A stretch of 35,599 nt of DNA from Candidatus Gastranaerophilales bacterium (GTDB lineage Bacteria > Cyanobacteriota > Vampirovibrionia > Gastranaerophilales > Gastranaerophilaceae), in contig CALUVO010000088.1 of assembly GCA_944324245.1 (NCBI GenBank), positions 1-35,599 on the forward strand, written 5' to 3'. The position numbers and the translations under genes were made by a program. The notes under the pieces are model-generated. The model searched no databases. It saw only the letters and a list, made by a program, of their open reading frames with translations, and was not told the DNA's origin. Positions 7,536 to 15,598 of the stretch are shown in pieces; position 1 is the first letter of the stretch, and every line of letters begins with the position of its first letter.

Positions 7536-8267
7536 TTATATCATCAAGCCGCCGGCAACTTCAATGGCCTGACCTGTAACATAGTCTGTATCAAGAGCCA
7601 GAAACTTAACAACTTTAGCAATATCTTCAGGAGTACCAAGTCTTCTCATAGGAATAGCTTTTAAGTATTCATCAATATTAGCCAACTCTGCAGTCATTGC
7701 TGTTTGAATAAATCCGGGACATACTGCATTTACTCTGATATTTCTTGAGCCTAATTCTTTAGCCAGTGTTTGTGTTAAACCGATAAGACCAGCTTTTGAT
7801 GCTGAATAATTAGCTTGACCGGCATTACCGTGGCGGCCTACGATACTTGACATATTAATGATAGAACCTTGACGCGCTTTCATCATGTACTTGACAACAG
7901 CATGAGTTACACAATAAGCACTTGTTAAGTTGATTTTAATAACTCTTTCCCATTGTTCCATATCCATTCTTATAAACAAACCGTCTTTTGTAATACCTGC
8001 GTTGTTCAAAAGAATGTCAATTTTACCATGTTCAGATATCATTTTGTCAACAGCTGCCTGAACTTGTTCGTCATTTGAAACATCAAATTGATAGAAATAC
8101 GCATTAACACCCAATTTTTTAATTTCATCGATAGCCGGTTGAGCTTTTTCCGCATCGCAAATATCATTAATAATGATGTCACATCCTGCTTTTGCAAGTT
8201 CTAACGCACAAGCTAAACCGATACCCCTCGAACCTCCTGTAACTAATGCAATTTTTTTTTCTGACAT
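7536..8267 (-). CDS. fabG: 3-oxoacyl-[ACP] reductase FabG
   Basis: This 243-residue short-chain dehydrogenase reduces 3-oxoacyl-ACP with NADPH in fatty acid elongation. Visible are the cofactor loop TGGSRGIGLA (10-19), NNAG (88-91), the active-site serines at 140-141 in NMSSIVG, and Tyr154/Lys158 in YSASKAG. The C-terminus (TGQAIEVAGGLMI) is typical of FabG. It is the last gene of the yceD-rpmF-plsX-fabH-fabD-fabG operon, starts about 50 bases after fabD, and has a strong AAGGAG site. Many relatives have acpP next; here a terminator follows instead. Confidence 0.95.
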   Translation of the reverse strand: MSEKKIALVTGGSRGIGLACALELAKAGCDIIINDICDAEKAQPAIDEIKKLGVNAYFYQFDVSNDEQVQAAVDKMISEHGKIDILLNNAGITKDGLFIRMDMEQWERVIKINLTSAYCVTHAVVKYMMKARQGSIINMSSIVGRHGNAGQANYSASKAGLIGLTQTLAKELGSRNIRVNAVCPGFIQTAMTAELANIDEYLKAIPMRRLGTPEDIAKVVKFLALDTDYVTGQAIEVAGGLMI

Positions 8268-8318
8268 AATTTTCTCCTTAAATTCTAATTTTTATCCTAA
8301 ATAATTATTAAATTGTTA

Positions 8319-9263
8319 TTAGCAAGCTATTGTAGTTTTAAGTGCATCAACAGCTGTATTCAATGATTCTTCATCATATACATTCAAAACTGTTACGGAA
8401 GCATCAGTTTTCTTGATTAACCCTGCAAGCACTTTGCCAGGTCCGATTTCTACAAATGTATCAACTCCGTCAGCTATCATTTTTTCTACTGTCTGTGTCC
8501 ACATAACAGAAGAATAAATCTGTGCAGTCATTTTTGCTTTGAATCTTATTGCAGATGTGGTAGGTTCTGCATCAACATTTGTAAATACAGGAATTTGTGC
8601 TTCCTTAATATCACAGTCATCAAGAATTTCAGAAAATTTAACACTTGCTTCTTCCATAAGTTTTGAATGGAAGCCACCTGATACAGGAAGAGGAATAACT
8701 CTTTTTGCACCAGCTTCTTTCAAGGCTATGTTTGCTTTTTCTACTGCTTCAGCTTCGCCTGTTATAACAATTTGAGCAGGCGAATTGTAATTTGCAACGG
8801 ATACAATGCCGTCAATTTTGGAAATTGTATCTAAAATGGACTCTTTATCCATGCCGATTACTGCAGTCATTGCGCCTTTTGTCGATTCTGCAGCTGCATT
8901 CATTTCACGTGCACGTTTATCAATAAGCTTCATTGCCGTAGGAAAATCGACAACACCTGCAGCATAATATGCGCCGTATTCACCTAAAGAATGACCTGCT
9001 GCATAATCAGGTGTGATATTTGCTTTTTCTTTCAATGCTTCCAGTGCAGCTATCGAAGTAACAAGAATAGCCGGCTGAGTATTGATTGTGAGTTTTAAAT
9101 CCTCTTCAGGGCCTTCAAAACACAATTTAGAAATATCTCTACCCAGAACTTTATCAGCCGAGTCAAAGATTTTTTTTGCCGCAGATGAAGAATCATACAA
9201 TGATTTTCCCATGCCTGCTGATTGTGAACCCTGTCCGGGGAATACGAACGCAATTTTTCCCAT
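8319..9263 (-). CDS. fabD: Malonyl-CoA:ACP transacylase FabD
   Basis: The 314-residue enzyme moves malonyl groups from CoA to acyl carrier protein, supplying the elongation unit for fatty acids. The motif GQGSQSAGMG is at 10-19, nucleophile Ser92 is in GHSLGEY, and the catalytic His199 is in SGGFHSKLM. Length is normal. The start has an AAGGAGAT Shine-Dalgarno site. Between it and upstream fabH lies a 73-base gap with a palindromic repeat. Confidence 0.96.
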   Translation of the reverse strand: MGKIAFVFPGQGSQSAGMGKSLYDSSSAAKKIFDSADKVLGRDISKLCFEGPEEDLKLTINTQPAILVTSIAALEALKEKANITPDYAAGHSLGEYGAYYAAGVVDFPTAMKLIDKRAREMNAAAESTKGAMTAVIGMDKESILDTISKIDGIVSVANYNSPAQIVITGEAEAVEKANIALKEAGAKRVIPLPVSGGFHSKLMEEASVKFSEILDDCDIKEAQIPVFTNVDAEPTTSAIRFKAKMTAQIYSSVMWTQTVEKMIADGVDTFVEIGPGKVLAGLIKKTDASVTVLNVYDEESLNTAVDALKTTIAC

Positions 9264-9308
9264 ATAAAATATCTCCTTACTTTTTATTTATGACCTGCCT
9301 GACAGAAA

Positions 9309-9329
9309 ATCCCGAAACAAGTTCAGGAT
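9309..9329. repeat. Short palindromic repeat inside the fab operon
   Basis: ATCCCGAA (9309-9316) and TTCAGGAT (9322-9329) form an 8-bp stem with one mismatch and loop ACAAG. The reverse strand reads ATCCTGAACTTGTTTCGGG, which resembles a palindrome seen scattered between genes in many bacterial genomes (from memory, not checked). It sits between fabH and fabD in the transcript. Confidence 0.6.
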
Positions 9330-9336
9330 GACAAAT

Positions 9337-10344
9337 TTAAGCAATACCTTCTCTGAGTCTTACGATAACAGTGCCCCAGGTCAAACCTGCCCCAAAACCG
9401 CTTAAGATAGCTTTACAAGGAAGTTTTATTTTTCCTTCTTCAATACCCTCAGCCATTGCAATAGGAATTGAAGCAGCGGATGTGTTGCCGTATTTTTGAA
9501 GATTTACAATAATCTTATCATCACTGTAGTTCAGTCTGGAAGCCATTGCCTCTATTATTCTGAAATTAGCCTGATGAGGTATTAAATAATCCACATCATC
9601 CGGTGTTAAACCTGCTTTTTCAAGACAGTTGCTGATAGATTCAGGCATTGTCGTAACAACAAATTTGTAAACTTCTCTGCCCTGCATAACAATTTTTTGC
9701 TTTTGAGGTGCACATGGCTCAACAATCGGACAATTTTCTCCGTTTAACGGCATTTTTATAAAGTCACCGTCTTTTCCGTTTGAATGCATATCCATAGCAA
9801 TAATGTCATCAATACCGTCAACGGATTCTTTCATAACAATTGCACCGGCACCGTCGCCAAATAATACACAGCTTGTTCTGTCATACCAGTCGATAAATTT
9901 TGAATTTGCGTCAGTTGCCACAAGCAGAACATTTTTATAAATGCCGGATGAAATAAATGCTTTTGCTATATTCATCGCATAAATCATGCCTGTGCATGCT
10001 GCCGTAATATCATAAGCAGCTGCATTATCAGCGCCTATTGCAGCCTGAATTTCGCATGCTGTTGAAGGATAAGGATGAGCGGGAACAGATGCTGCAGCGA
10101 TAATCATATCAATATCTTTTGCATCCATTTTTGCTTTTTCCAGAGCATTCTTTGCAGCAGCAATACCGAGGGTCACGGCATTTTCTTCTCCGGAAACAAC
10201 ACGTCTTTCCTTGATACCGGTTCTTGTAGTAATCCATTCGTCACTTGTGTCTACAAGTTTTGTTAAGTCGTCATTTGTAATTACATGCTCCGGTACGCCG
10301 TAGCCTACGCCTGCAATCATTACAGGGATTAAATTTAATGCCAT
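9337..10344 (-). CDS. fabH: 3-oxoacyl-[ACP] synthase III FabH
   Basis: The 335-residue enzyme starts fatty acid synthesis by condensing acetyl-CoA (or a branched primer) with malonyl-ACP. The catalytic triad is visible: Cys117 in ITAACTGMIYA, His257 in LIPHQANFRI and Asn287 in KYGNTSAA. The end GFGAGLTWGTVIVR is typical. It begins 3 bases after the plsX stop, with a GAAGGAT Shine-Dalgarno site, so the two are tightly coupled. Primer preference cannot be read from the sequence alone. Confidence 0.96.
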   Translation of the reverse strand: MALNLIPVMIAGVGYGVPEHVITNDDLTKLVDTSDEWITTRTGIKERRVVSGEENAVTLGIAAAKNALEKAKMDAKDIDMIIAAASVPAHPYPSTACEIQAAIGADNAAAYDITAACTGMIYAMNIAKAFISSGIYKNVLLVATDANSKFIDWYDRTSCVLFGDGAGAIVMKESVDGIDDIIAMDMHSNGKDGDFIKMPLNGENCPIVEPCAPQKQKIVMQGREVYKFVVTTMPESISNCLEKAGLTPDDVDYLIPHQANFRIIEAMASRLNYSDDKIIVNLQKYGNTSAASIPIAMAEGIEEGKIKLPCKAILSGFGAGLTWGTVIVRLREGIA

Positions 10345-10347
10345 AAT

Positions 10348-11400
10348 CTATCCTTCGTAAAACTCTGTTATTTTCTTATTAACATCAGATTCAACGGCTT
10401 CTTTTGCTACTCTGACAGCATTTTTGATAGCATAAGCCATACTTCTGCCATGGGAAATAACTGTTATTCCTTTTACACCGAGAAGCAGCGCTCCGCCGAA
10501 TTCTTCATAGTTAACTCTTTTAAAAATTCTTTTCATTGCAGATTTTGCAAGCAGACCTATAAGCATTGAAATAGGATCACGTTTAAATTCCTGTAATATC
10601 ATTTTAAACAGCATAGATGAAGCGCCTTCAATACTTTTCAGGGCAACATTGCCGGCGAATCCGTCACAAACAACGACATCGCAATCTCCAAGGAAAATTT
10701 CTTTCCCTTCTACGTTGCCGATAAAGTTCAATCCGTCTTTGTTTTCGTCTAAAAGTTTGTAAGCAGCCTGAGTAAGGTCATTGCCTTTGCCGGCTTCTTC
10801 ACCGATATTCAATACCCCGATTCTAGGACTTTCATTACCAAGAACATTTTTAGAAAAAGCTGAACCCATAATTGCAAATTGATAAAGCATCTCGGGAGTA
10901 CAATTTGAATTTGCACCGGAATCTATCATTACAACCGGCTTTTTCATAGTAGGAAGAGTTGTTGCAATAGCAGGTCTTTCAATACCAGGCAATCTTCCCA
11001 AACCAAAAAGACTGGATGCCATAGCAGCACCTGTAGAGCCTGCTGCCACAACGGCCTGAGAACTTCCTGTTGCAACTGCTTTTACTGCAAGCACGATAGA
11101 AGAATCTTTTTTCTTTCTGATAGCCGCGCCAGGTGCTTCTCCCATTTCTATAACTTCTGATGCGGGAGTAATCTTTATATCCAGTTTGTCAACATCAACT
11201 CTTATTCTGCCTTTTGGTGCATTGAGATTAGCGGTTCTTATTCCGTCTTTTTTTACGGATTCAATAACTTTTTGAATCTCATCTTCTTTCCCGACAAGCT
11301 CAATTGCTACACCGTATTCATCGGCAGCCCACAGAGCACCTTTTACAATCTCATGAGGTGCATGATCTCCGCCCATTGCATCAATAGCTATTCTTGTCAT
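10348..11400 (-). CDS. plsX: Phosphate acyltransferase PlsX
   Basis: The 350-residue protein makes acyl-phosphate from acyl-ACP for phosphatidate synthesis with PlsY. Landmarks are the N-terminal IAIDAMGGDHAPHEIVKGAL, the central ASEVIEMGEAPGAAIRKKKDSS and the glycine-rich GVLNIGEEAGKGN. Length fits the family. It lies between rpmF and fabH, the classic arrangement coupling membrane lipid and ribosome production. A Shine-Dalgarno-like GGGAGTAGAG precedes the ATG. A hairpin and a TATAAT-like box in the rpmF-plsX gap may give a second transcript start or an RNA processing site. Confidence 0.96.
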   Translation of the reverse strand: MTRIAIDAMGGDHAPHEIVKGALWAADEYGVAIELVGKEDEIQKVIESVKKDGIRTANLNAPKGRIRVDVDKLDIKITPASEVIEMGEAPGAAIRKKKDSSIVLAVKAVATGSSQAVVAAGSTGAAMASSLFGLGRLPGIERPAIATTLPTMKKPVVMIDSGANSNCTPEMLYQFAIMGSAFSKNVLGNESPRIGVLNIGEEAGKGNDLTQAAYKLLDENKDGLNFIGNVEGKEIFLGDCDVVVCDGFAGNVALKSIEGASSMLFKMILQEFKRDPISMLIGLLAKSAMKRIFKRVNYEEFGGALLLGVKGITVISHGRSMAYAIKNAVRVAKEAVESDVNKKITEFYEG

Positions 11401-11463
11401 ACCGTAACTCTACTCCCTACAAAACTCTTTACACCAAACAGCATCCGCTTACTTTTATTATAC

Positions 11464-11487
11464 ATGCGCCGAAATAAATCGGCGCAT
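11464..11487. other. Intra-operon hairpin between rpmF and plsX
   Basis: ATGCGCCGA (11464-11472) and TCGGCGCAT (11479-11487) pair perfectly around a 6-base loop. On the minus strand no T-run follows, and TATAAT comes directly after. It may stabilise or cut the mRNA, or separate rpmF from plsX expression. Confidence 0.55.
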
Positions 11488-11499
11488 TGTAATTTTCAA

Positions 11500-11907
11500 T
11501 TATTCTTCTGAAGATTTTTCTTCTTTAACTTCTTCCTGAGCAGTTTCAGCTTTCACTTCTTCAGACGGAGCTTCTGTTGATTCTTCTGCTTGTGTTTCTT
11601 CAACTTTAGCTTCTTCTTTTACTTCAGCTTCAACAGCTTCTGCTTTTTTAGTTTTTTTAGCCGGAGCTTTTTTTGCTTTAGTTGTTTTTACTGCTTTTTT
11701 AGGCTCTTCTTTTACTTCTTCAACAAAACCTTCAGCTTTTCTTGAAACAACTTTGCCTTTATACTGTCCGCAAGCTGTACATACAGTGTGAGTCAAAACG
11801 AGTTCGCCGCAATTCGGGCAAACAGTAGTTTCTGGCACTGTAGCTTTCCAGTTTGATCTTCTGTGTCCTTGTGCTGATGCACCTGTTCTTTTCTTTGGTA
11901 CTGCCAT
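11500..11907 (-). CDS. rpmF: Ribosomal protein L32 with long C-terminal extension
   Basis: Residues 1-60 are a standard zinc-binding L32, a large-subunit protein: AVPKKRTGASAQGHRRSNW, then Cys30-Cys33 and Cys43-Cys46. L32 is usually near 60 residues, but this one is 135. Residues 61-135 are low-complexity, first lysine-rich (KAKKAPAKKTKKA, about 77-89), then strongly acidic (repeated KEE, VEE and EEVKAE). The tail is in frame, without a stop or frameshift, and ends just before the operon hairpin. It follows yceD by 2 bases and has an AGAAGGAAA Shine-Dalgarno site. The tail's role is unknown. Confidence 0.93.
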   Translation of the reverse strand: MAVPKKRTGASAQGHRRSNWKATVPETTVCPNCGELVLTHTVCTACGQYKGKVVSRKAEGFVEEVKEEPKKAVKTTKAKKAPAKKTKKAEAVEAEVKEEAKVEETQAEESTEAPSEEVKAETAQEEVKEEKSSEE

Positions 11908-11909
11908 TT

Positions 11910-12419
11910 CTATTTTCCTTCTTTTTTTATCTTTAAATTCTTAAAAACTTCCAAACGGGGATCTGAAATTTCTTTTTTCATGTATTTTTCCATCTCAGGG
12001 TCACCTACACAATTTATATCACAAACACACGGATTTGGGATGTTTAATGTTACAGATTGATAAATTAAATCATCAATATCAATCTCGTCTGTGTTTGTAA
12101 GTTCTGTTACAAAGTCACCGTCTTTCAGCTCAATTTCTTGCCCGGAATGTGCGTCTTCACTGGGTATAAGCTGTCCGAGCATATAAGTTTCGTCCACATC
12201 AACTTCAAATTTTTTTGTAAAATCTTTTAAACATCTGTCGCAAACTAGCTTAACATTTGCAACAATTTTACCTTTTGCATTTATAAATTTTCCATAGGCT
12301 TTAAAAACCAATTCTGCAGAAATATTACCTTCTGTTGAAAGGTCTTTAATTTTATTGTCCAAATTAATTTTAAGTGATTGGTCTTTAGCGTTTTTTATGT
12401 CATCTATAGAAATCTTCAT
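11910..12419 (-). CDS. yceD: YceD/DUF177 family protein
   Basis: This 169-residue protein belongs to the family found just before rpmF in most bacteria. In some it is linked to 23S rRNA or ribosome assembly, but its biochemical role is not settled. The hallmark is VKLVCDRCLKDF in the middle (about 78-89), and a second cysteine cluster CVCDINC (about 142-148) may bind metal. The overlap in function with rpmF is supported by the 2-base spacing. It is the first gene of the operon and its promoter leaves almost no leader. Confidence 0.88.
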   Translation of the reverse strand: MKISIDDIKNAKDQSLKINLDNKIKDLSTEGNISAELVFKAYGKFINAKGKIVANVKLVCDRCLKDFTKKFEVDVDETYMLGQLIPSEDAHSGQEIELKDGDFVTELTNTDEIDIDDLIYQSVTLNIPNPCVCDINCVGDPEMEKYMKKEISDPRLEVFKNLKIKKEGK

Positions 12420-12428
12420 GGTTTTTTT

Positions 12429-12457
12429 ATTGTATTTTAGACAAAAATTGTTGTCAA
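12429..12457 (-). promoter_or_regulatory. Promoter of the yceD-rpmF-plsX-fab operon, leaderless
   Basis: On the minus strand a perfect TTGACA (12452-12457) is followed after exactly 17 bases by TACAAT (12429-12434). The expected transcript start is at about 12422, some 3 bases before the ATG at 12419. No Shine-Dalgarno site is present or possible in such a short leader. Confidence 0.8.
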
Positions 12458-12487
12458 AAATTTTGTTTTAGTTTCTCGACAGAATCT

Positions 12488-12545
12488 GTATACAACATAT
12501 CTTGTCTGCGATGGTCTCGCTTGTACCCGAGGTCCCGCTCAGACA
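12488..12545. repeat. GC-rich imperfect palindrome with TCAGACA ends
   Basis: TGTCTG at the left and CAGACA at the right bracket a segment with GGTCTCGCT and GGTCCCGCT. It lies in the gap between the operon start and the glycosyltransferase stop and overlaps that stop slightly. Similar sequence occurs at 352-379 (near-identical TACAAGCGAG plus CAGACAA-ATATG) and more weakly at 2030-2057. Confidence 0.5.
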
Positions 12546-14131
12546 GATTCCGCTAACTTCATCCGGAGTTTATGTCTGTAAGATTTTATAGGAATCCCAA
12601 TTGATAGCAAACGCGCAATGCGTCTTTTGTTGTATATATTTTTTATGTATTTTTTATCTGTAATGGACAGAGGCTTGAAGCCGTCTGACAGCAATAATCT
12701 TATAGCTTCATTCATTACTAAAAGATTATTGTTATTTACAGAAATTGCTGCATCATTCGTACCCAGCTTGATAGCATAATCAGGCAAAGAGCCCCACAAT
12801 TGATGATTTTTTATAGGATGCGGCGGAACATAGGTAGAAATATTGCGTGTCATTTTTAATTTTGCGGACAAACACATATCTTCCGCAGCACATTTGTAAG
12901 ACTGATATTTTTCTGTACCTTCAAACATACATTCCAGCCATTCTTGTTGGAAAAACCAAGAATGACCTACAAAATCAACTTTTATAAGTTTCTTATTCGG
13001 TGATGCCCAGCCTATTCTTATATAATTTTTAAACGGATAATCACCTGGATTCTTCATAAGTATGCCGATTGTGCCGTATACTCCTTCCTGTTTTTGCATG
13101 CAGGAATGACAATTTTCAAGCCATGCATATCCCGGTATTGTGTCATCATCAAAAATGCATACATATTTTGATTTTGCCGTTCTTGCAAAATCAAACCTGC
13201 CCCAAACTCCGACATTGGACTGCGCTTTTTGTACATTATCAAATTTTTTATATAATTCATCCAGTACTGTTATTGTTTTTCCGCTATCAGGTACATCCTG
13301 AAATAGAAGAATTTCTCTGGGTTTTAAAGTCTGGGAGTTAATGGCTCTAAGCTGAAGTTCAAGGTTCTCAGGTCTTTTGTATAGAGTCAATATAACACTC
13401 ACATCAAAATCTGTTGTTTTAGGATTATCCATAAAGCAATTTCTCTTTGCAAATTTGTTTTTAGGATTTTCATAAGGGCGGGTTTGTGTTTTATGGATAT
13501 ATTTGTCTATTGATGAACCAAAATCAATATAACAGTTATTTGGATTATTTTTATATAATTCATATATTATAGGTTCAGCCATAGGTCCTGCTGATACTAC
13601 GTATAGCAGATTATTTCGATTTGCGAAATCTTTTTTAATTCTATCCAGTAATTCAGATGCACCGTTTTTCCAAAATTCAAAACAATCATCAGGAACACTG
13701 TAATATTTAAGTATATTTAAATTTCCAATTTTAGAATTTTCACCTCTATAATTTCCTATAACTACCGCATCTGTGTTTAAGGATTCAAATTTTTCTATGA
13801 ATTTTTTATAATTTTTATTCACAAAAATATTGGCAAATGTTCTGTTTTTACTTTTAATTCTGGTACTGTACCAGTAATATGCACTTCTGTCGCAGCAGGG
13901 ACAGGAGATTGCATAAATAAAATTTTCTGCTTCAATATCAAGTGTATTTAAAAGAGCATCTCCAAGTTCCGTAACATAATCCGGTGCGGCCCAACCCTCC
14001 TGCGCTGTAACTCTGCGGCCTGTCATTATTGCTCTTTCCCCGTCACCGTATCTTAGAAGTGAAAAATTTTCTTTATTCTCTATTTTTTGCCATATACGCT
14101 CAAATTCTTCATCTAAATATATATAATCCAT
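12539..14131 (-). CDS. Two-domain glycosyltransferase: GT-D (DUF1792) fused to GT2
   Basis: The 530-residue protein joins two sugar transferase domains. Residues about 5-230 resemble the GT-D fold first described for a streptococcal adhesin glycosyltransferase (DUF1792). The marker is LLRYGDGERA with Asp30 and Glu32 as the DxE metal/nucleotide-sugar motif. Residues about 241-500 are a GT2 (GT-A) domain starting DFDVSVILTLYKRPENL, with the nucleotide-sugar metal motif FDDD at 328-330. Neither half has a membrane segment, so it acts in the cytosol, probably on a surface glycan or glycoprotein. Specificity cannot be read. It starts at an ATG with AAGGAT about 10 bases before it. Confidence 0.8.
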   Translation of the reverse strand: MDYIYLDEEFERIWQKIENKENFSLLRYGDGERAIMTGRRVTAQEGWAAPDYVTELGDALLNTLDIEAENFIYAISCPCCDRSAYYWYSTRIKSKNRTFANIFVNKNYKKFIEKFESLNTDAVVIGNYRGENSKIGNLNILKYYSVPDDCFEFWKNGASELLDRIKKDFANRNNLLYVVSAGPMAEPIIYELYKNNPNNCYIDFGSSIDKYIHKTQTRPYENPKNKFAKRNCFMDNPKTTDFDVSVILTLYKRPENLELQLRAINSQTLKPREILLFQDVPDSGKTITVLDELYKKFDNVQKAQSNVGVWGRFDFARTAKSKYVCIFDDDTIPGYAWLENCHSCMQKQEGVYGTIGILMKNPGDYPFKNYIRIGWASPNKKLIKVDFVGHSWFFQQEWLECMFEGTEKYQSYKCAAEDMCLSAKLKMTRNISTYVPPHPIKNHQLWGSLPDYAIKLGTNDAAISVNNNNLLVMNEAIRLLLSDGFKPLSITDKKYIKNIYNKRRIARLLSIGIPIKSYRHKLRMKLAESV

Positions 14132-14233
14132 ATTATTTATTATCCTTATATTTTTTAATATGAGTATTTAAACATTCAAAATACGAAGTGTCAATTCGTG
14201 TTCTACTTATCCATTTTCATCAAAACTAACTAT

Positions 14234-14554
14234 ATGGATAATTTGAAAAAGCTTTTTGGAAAAAATTTAAAAAAACTCAGACAAGAAAAAAAGTATACGC
14301 AGGAGAAACTTGCTGAAAAAATAGATATAAGCAGCAGAGCATTGTCCTCTATAGAATGCGGAAAAAATTTTGTCACGGCTGAAACAATAGAAAAAATCTG
14401 CACAGCTCTTGAAATTACCCCAAAAACTTTGTTTGATTTTGATTTTCAGTACAAAGAAAAATCTGAAATGAAAGACGAACTGCTTTATCTTATAAGTAAT
14501 AATGACCGGAAATTAGCAGATATTTACAGAATTATTAAATCTTATTTGCAATAA
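14234..14554 (+). CDS. XRE-family helix-turn-helix regulator
   Basis: The 106-residue protein has an N-terminal Cro/C1-type DNA-binding domain: LFGKNLKKLRQEKKYTQEKLAEKI, then SSRALSSIECGKNFVTAETIEKIC (only landmarks given). The remainder is a short charged helix likely used for dimerisation. A GTG at 14198 would add 12 residues (FYLSIFIKTNY), but the ATG at 14234 starts the canonical domain, so I chose it. Neither has a Shine-Dalgarno site. It lies between two glycosyltransferase genes and may control one of them. Its stop overlaps a small palindrome. Confidence 0.85.
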   Translation: MDNLKKLFGKNLKKLRQEKKYTQEKLAEKIDISSRALSSIECGKNFVTAETIEKICTALEITPKTLFDFDFQYKEKSEMKDELLYLISNNDRKLADIYRIIKSYLQ

Positions 14555-14574
14555 GTAAATATTATTGCAATAAT
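14541..14574 (+). promoter_or_regulatory. Tandem palindromes and promoter before the GT9 gene
   Basis: CTTATT-TGC-AATAAG (14541-14555) and the perfect palindrome ATTATTGCAATAAT (14561-14574) lie side by side. TTGCAA (14546-14551) and AATAAT (14569-14574) are 17 bases apart and could be the -35 and -10. A dimeric repressor bound here would block that promoter. Confidence 0.4.
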
Positions 14575-14605
14575 TAGATATAAATTATTCAAATTTGAAA
14601 CAAAA

Positions 14606-15598
14606 ATGGTAAACAGCTCACAAAAAACATTTCTGGTAATAAATCTTTCATATTTTGGCGATGTGCTTTTGACAAATACTCTATGCCAAAATATTAAATT
14701 GAATTATCCTGATTCAAAAATTGTTTTTCTGGTAAACAAACCGTTTTACGAAGCAGCAAAATACCAGAAGGATGTAGATGAGGTTATTTGTTTTGATAAA
14801 AAGAATGAACATAAAGGTTTGTCAGGGCTGTTAAAGTTTGTTTATACATGCCCGTACCGCAATAAAATAGACACTGCTATTATTTTATACGGCAATGACC
14901 GAGGAATTTTAATATCGTATTTGTTGAACTGTAAAAAAAGAATATCAGGCTCCGGAACTGTATTAAAACATCTGCTAACGATAAATTCTATGATTCAGCT
15001 GAATTTTAATCACATGCAGGATATAAACGCAAGCTTTCTCAGTGAAATAACAGGGAAAAGACATAAAAGCCTGCCTGTTAAGTATATTACAGACCCGGAA
15101 AATGATACACTTACGCAAAAAATAAAACAGCAATTTGAAAATAAAGAACTCATAGGACTCTGTACGGTAGGTAAACATGTAGAAAATTACATGCCGATTA
15201 AAACGGCCACAGAGTTAATAGAAAAACTTAACTGCAAAGGAAAAACCGTTCTGTATTTCGGTGCAGGCAAAGACTGCCGCAAATACGCTGATGAATTAAA
15301 AAAGAACGGATGTGTAAATTTTATTGATTTAACAGATGCCACAACTATTTATCAGCTTGCAAACGTTATGCAGCTGTGTCAGGCTGTAATAAGCATAGAT
15401 ACAGGAACTCTCCATCTTTCTTATGCAACTGGTGTTCCGACTATCGGGGTTTTTTACAGACCTCATATGGCAAAAAAATGGGCGCCGAGAAAAGAATTGT
15501 ATCCTTATACTGCAGTTATTGACTCTGATTATACGGCAGAACATATAATGCAAAAGCTTTCAGAAGTATTACAGCAGTCTATTCCCCTAAATAAATAA
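14606..15598 (+). CDS. Glycosyltransferase family 9 (heptosyltransferase-like)
   Basis: This 330-residue cytosolic GT-B enzyme resembles WaaF/WaaC heptosyltransferases. The N-terminal half has NLSYFGDVLLTNTLCQNIK, the typical acceptor-side GD.L..TP-like motif. The C-terminal half holds the donor-site VISIDTGTLHLSYATGVPTIGVFY and a typical GAG-type loop (LYFGAGKDCRKYADEL). It probably adds a sugar to an LPS-core or other surface glycan. There is no Shine-Dalgarno site before the ATG. Its last 20 bases overlap the end of the convergent 1440-residue gene. Donor and acceptor are unknown. Confidence 0.9.
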   Translation: MVNSSQKTFLVINLSYFGDVLLTNTLCQNIKLNYPDSKIVFLVNKPFYEAAKYQKDVDEVICFDKKNEHKGLSGLLKFVYTCPYRNKIDTAIILYGNDRGILISYLLNCKKRISGSGTVLKHLLTINSMIQLNFNHMQDINASFLSEITGKRHKSLPVKYITDPENDTLTQKIKQQFENKELIGLCTVGKHVENYMPIKTATELIEKLNCKGKTVLYFGAGKDCRKYADELKKNGCVNFIDLTDATTIYQLANVMQLCQAVISIDTGTLHLSYATGVPTIGVFYRPHMAKKWAPRKELYPYTAVIDSDYTAEHIMQKLSEVLQQSIPLNK

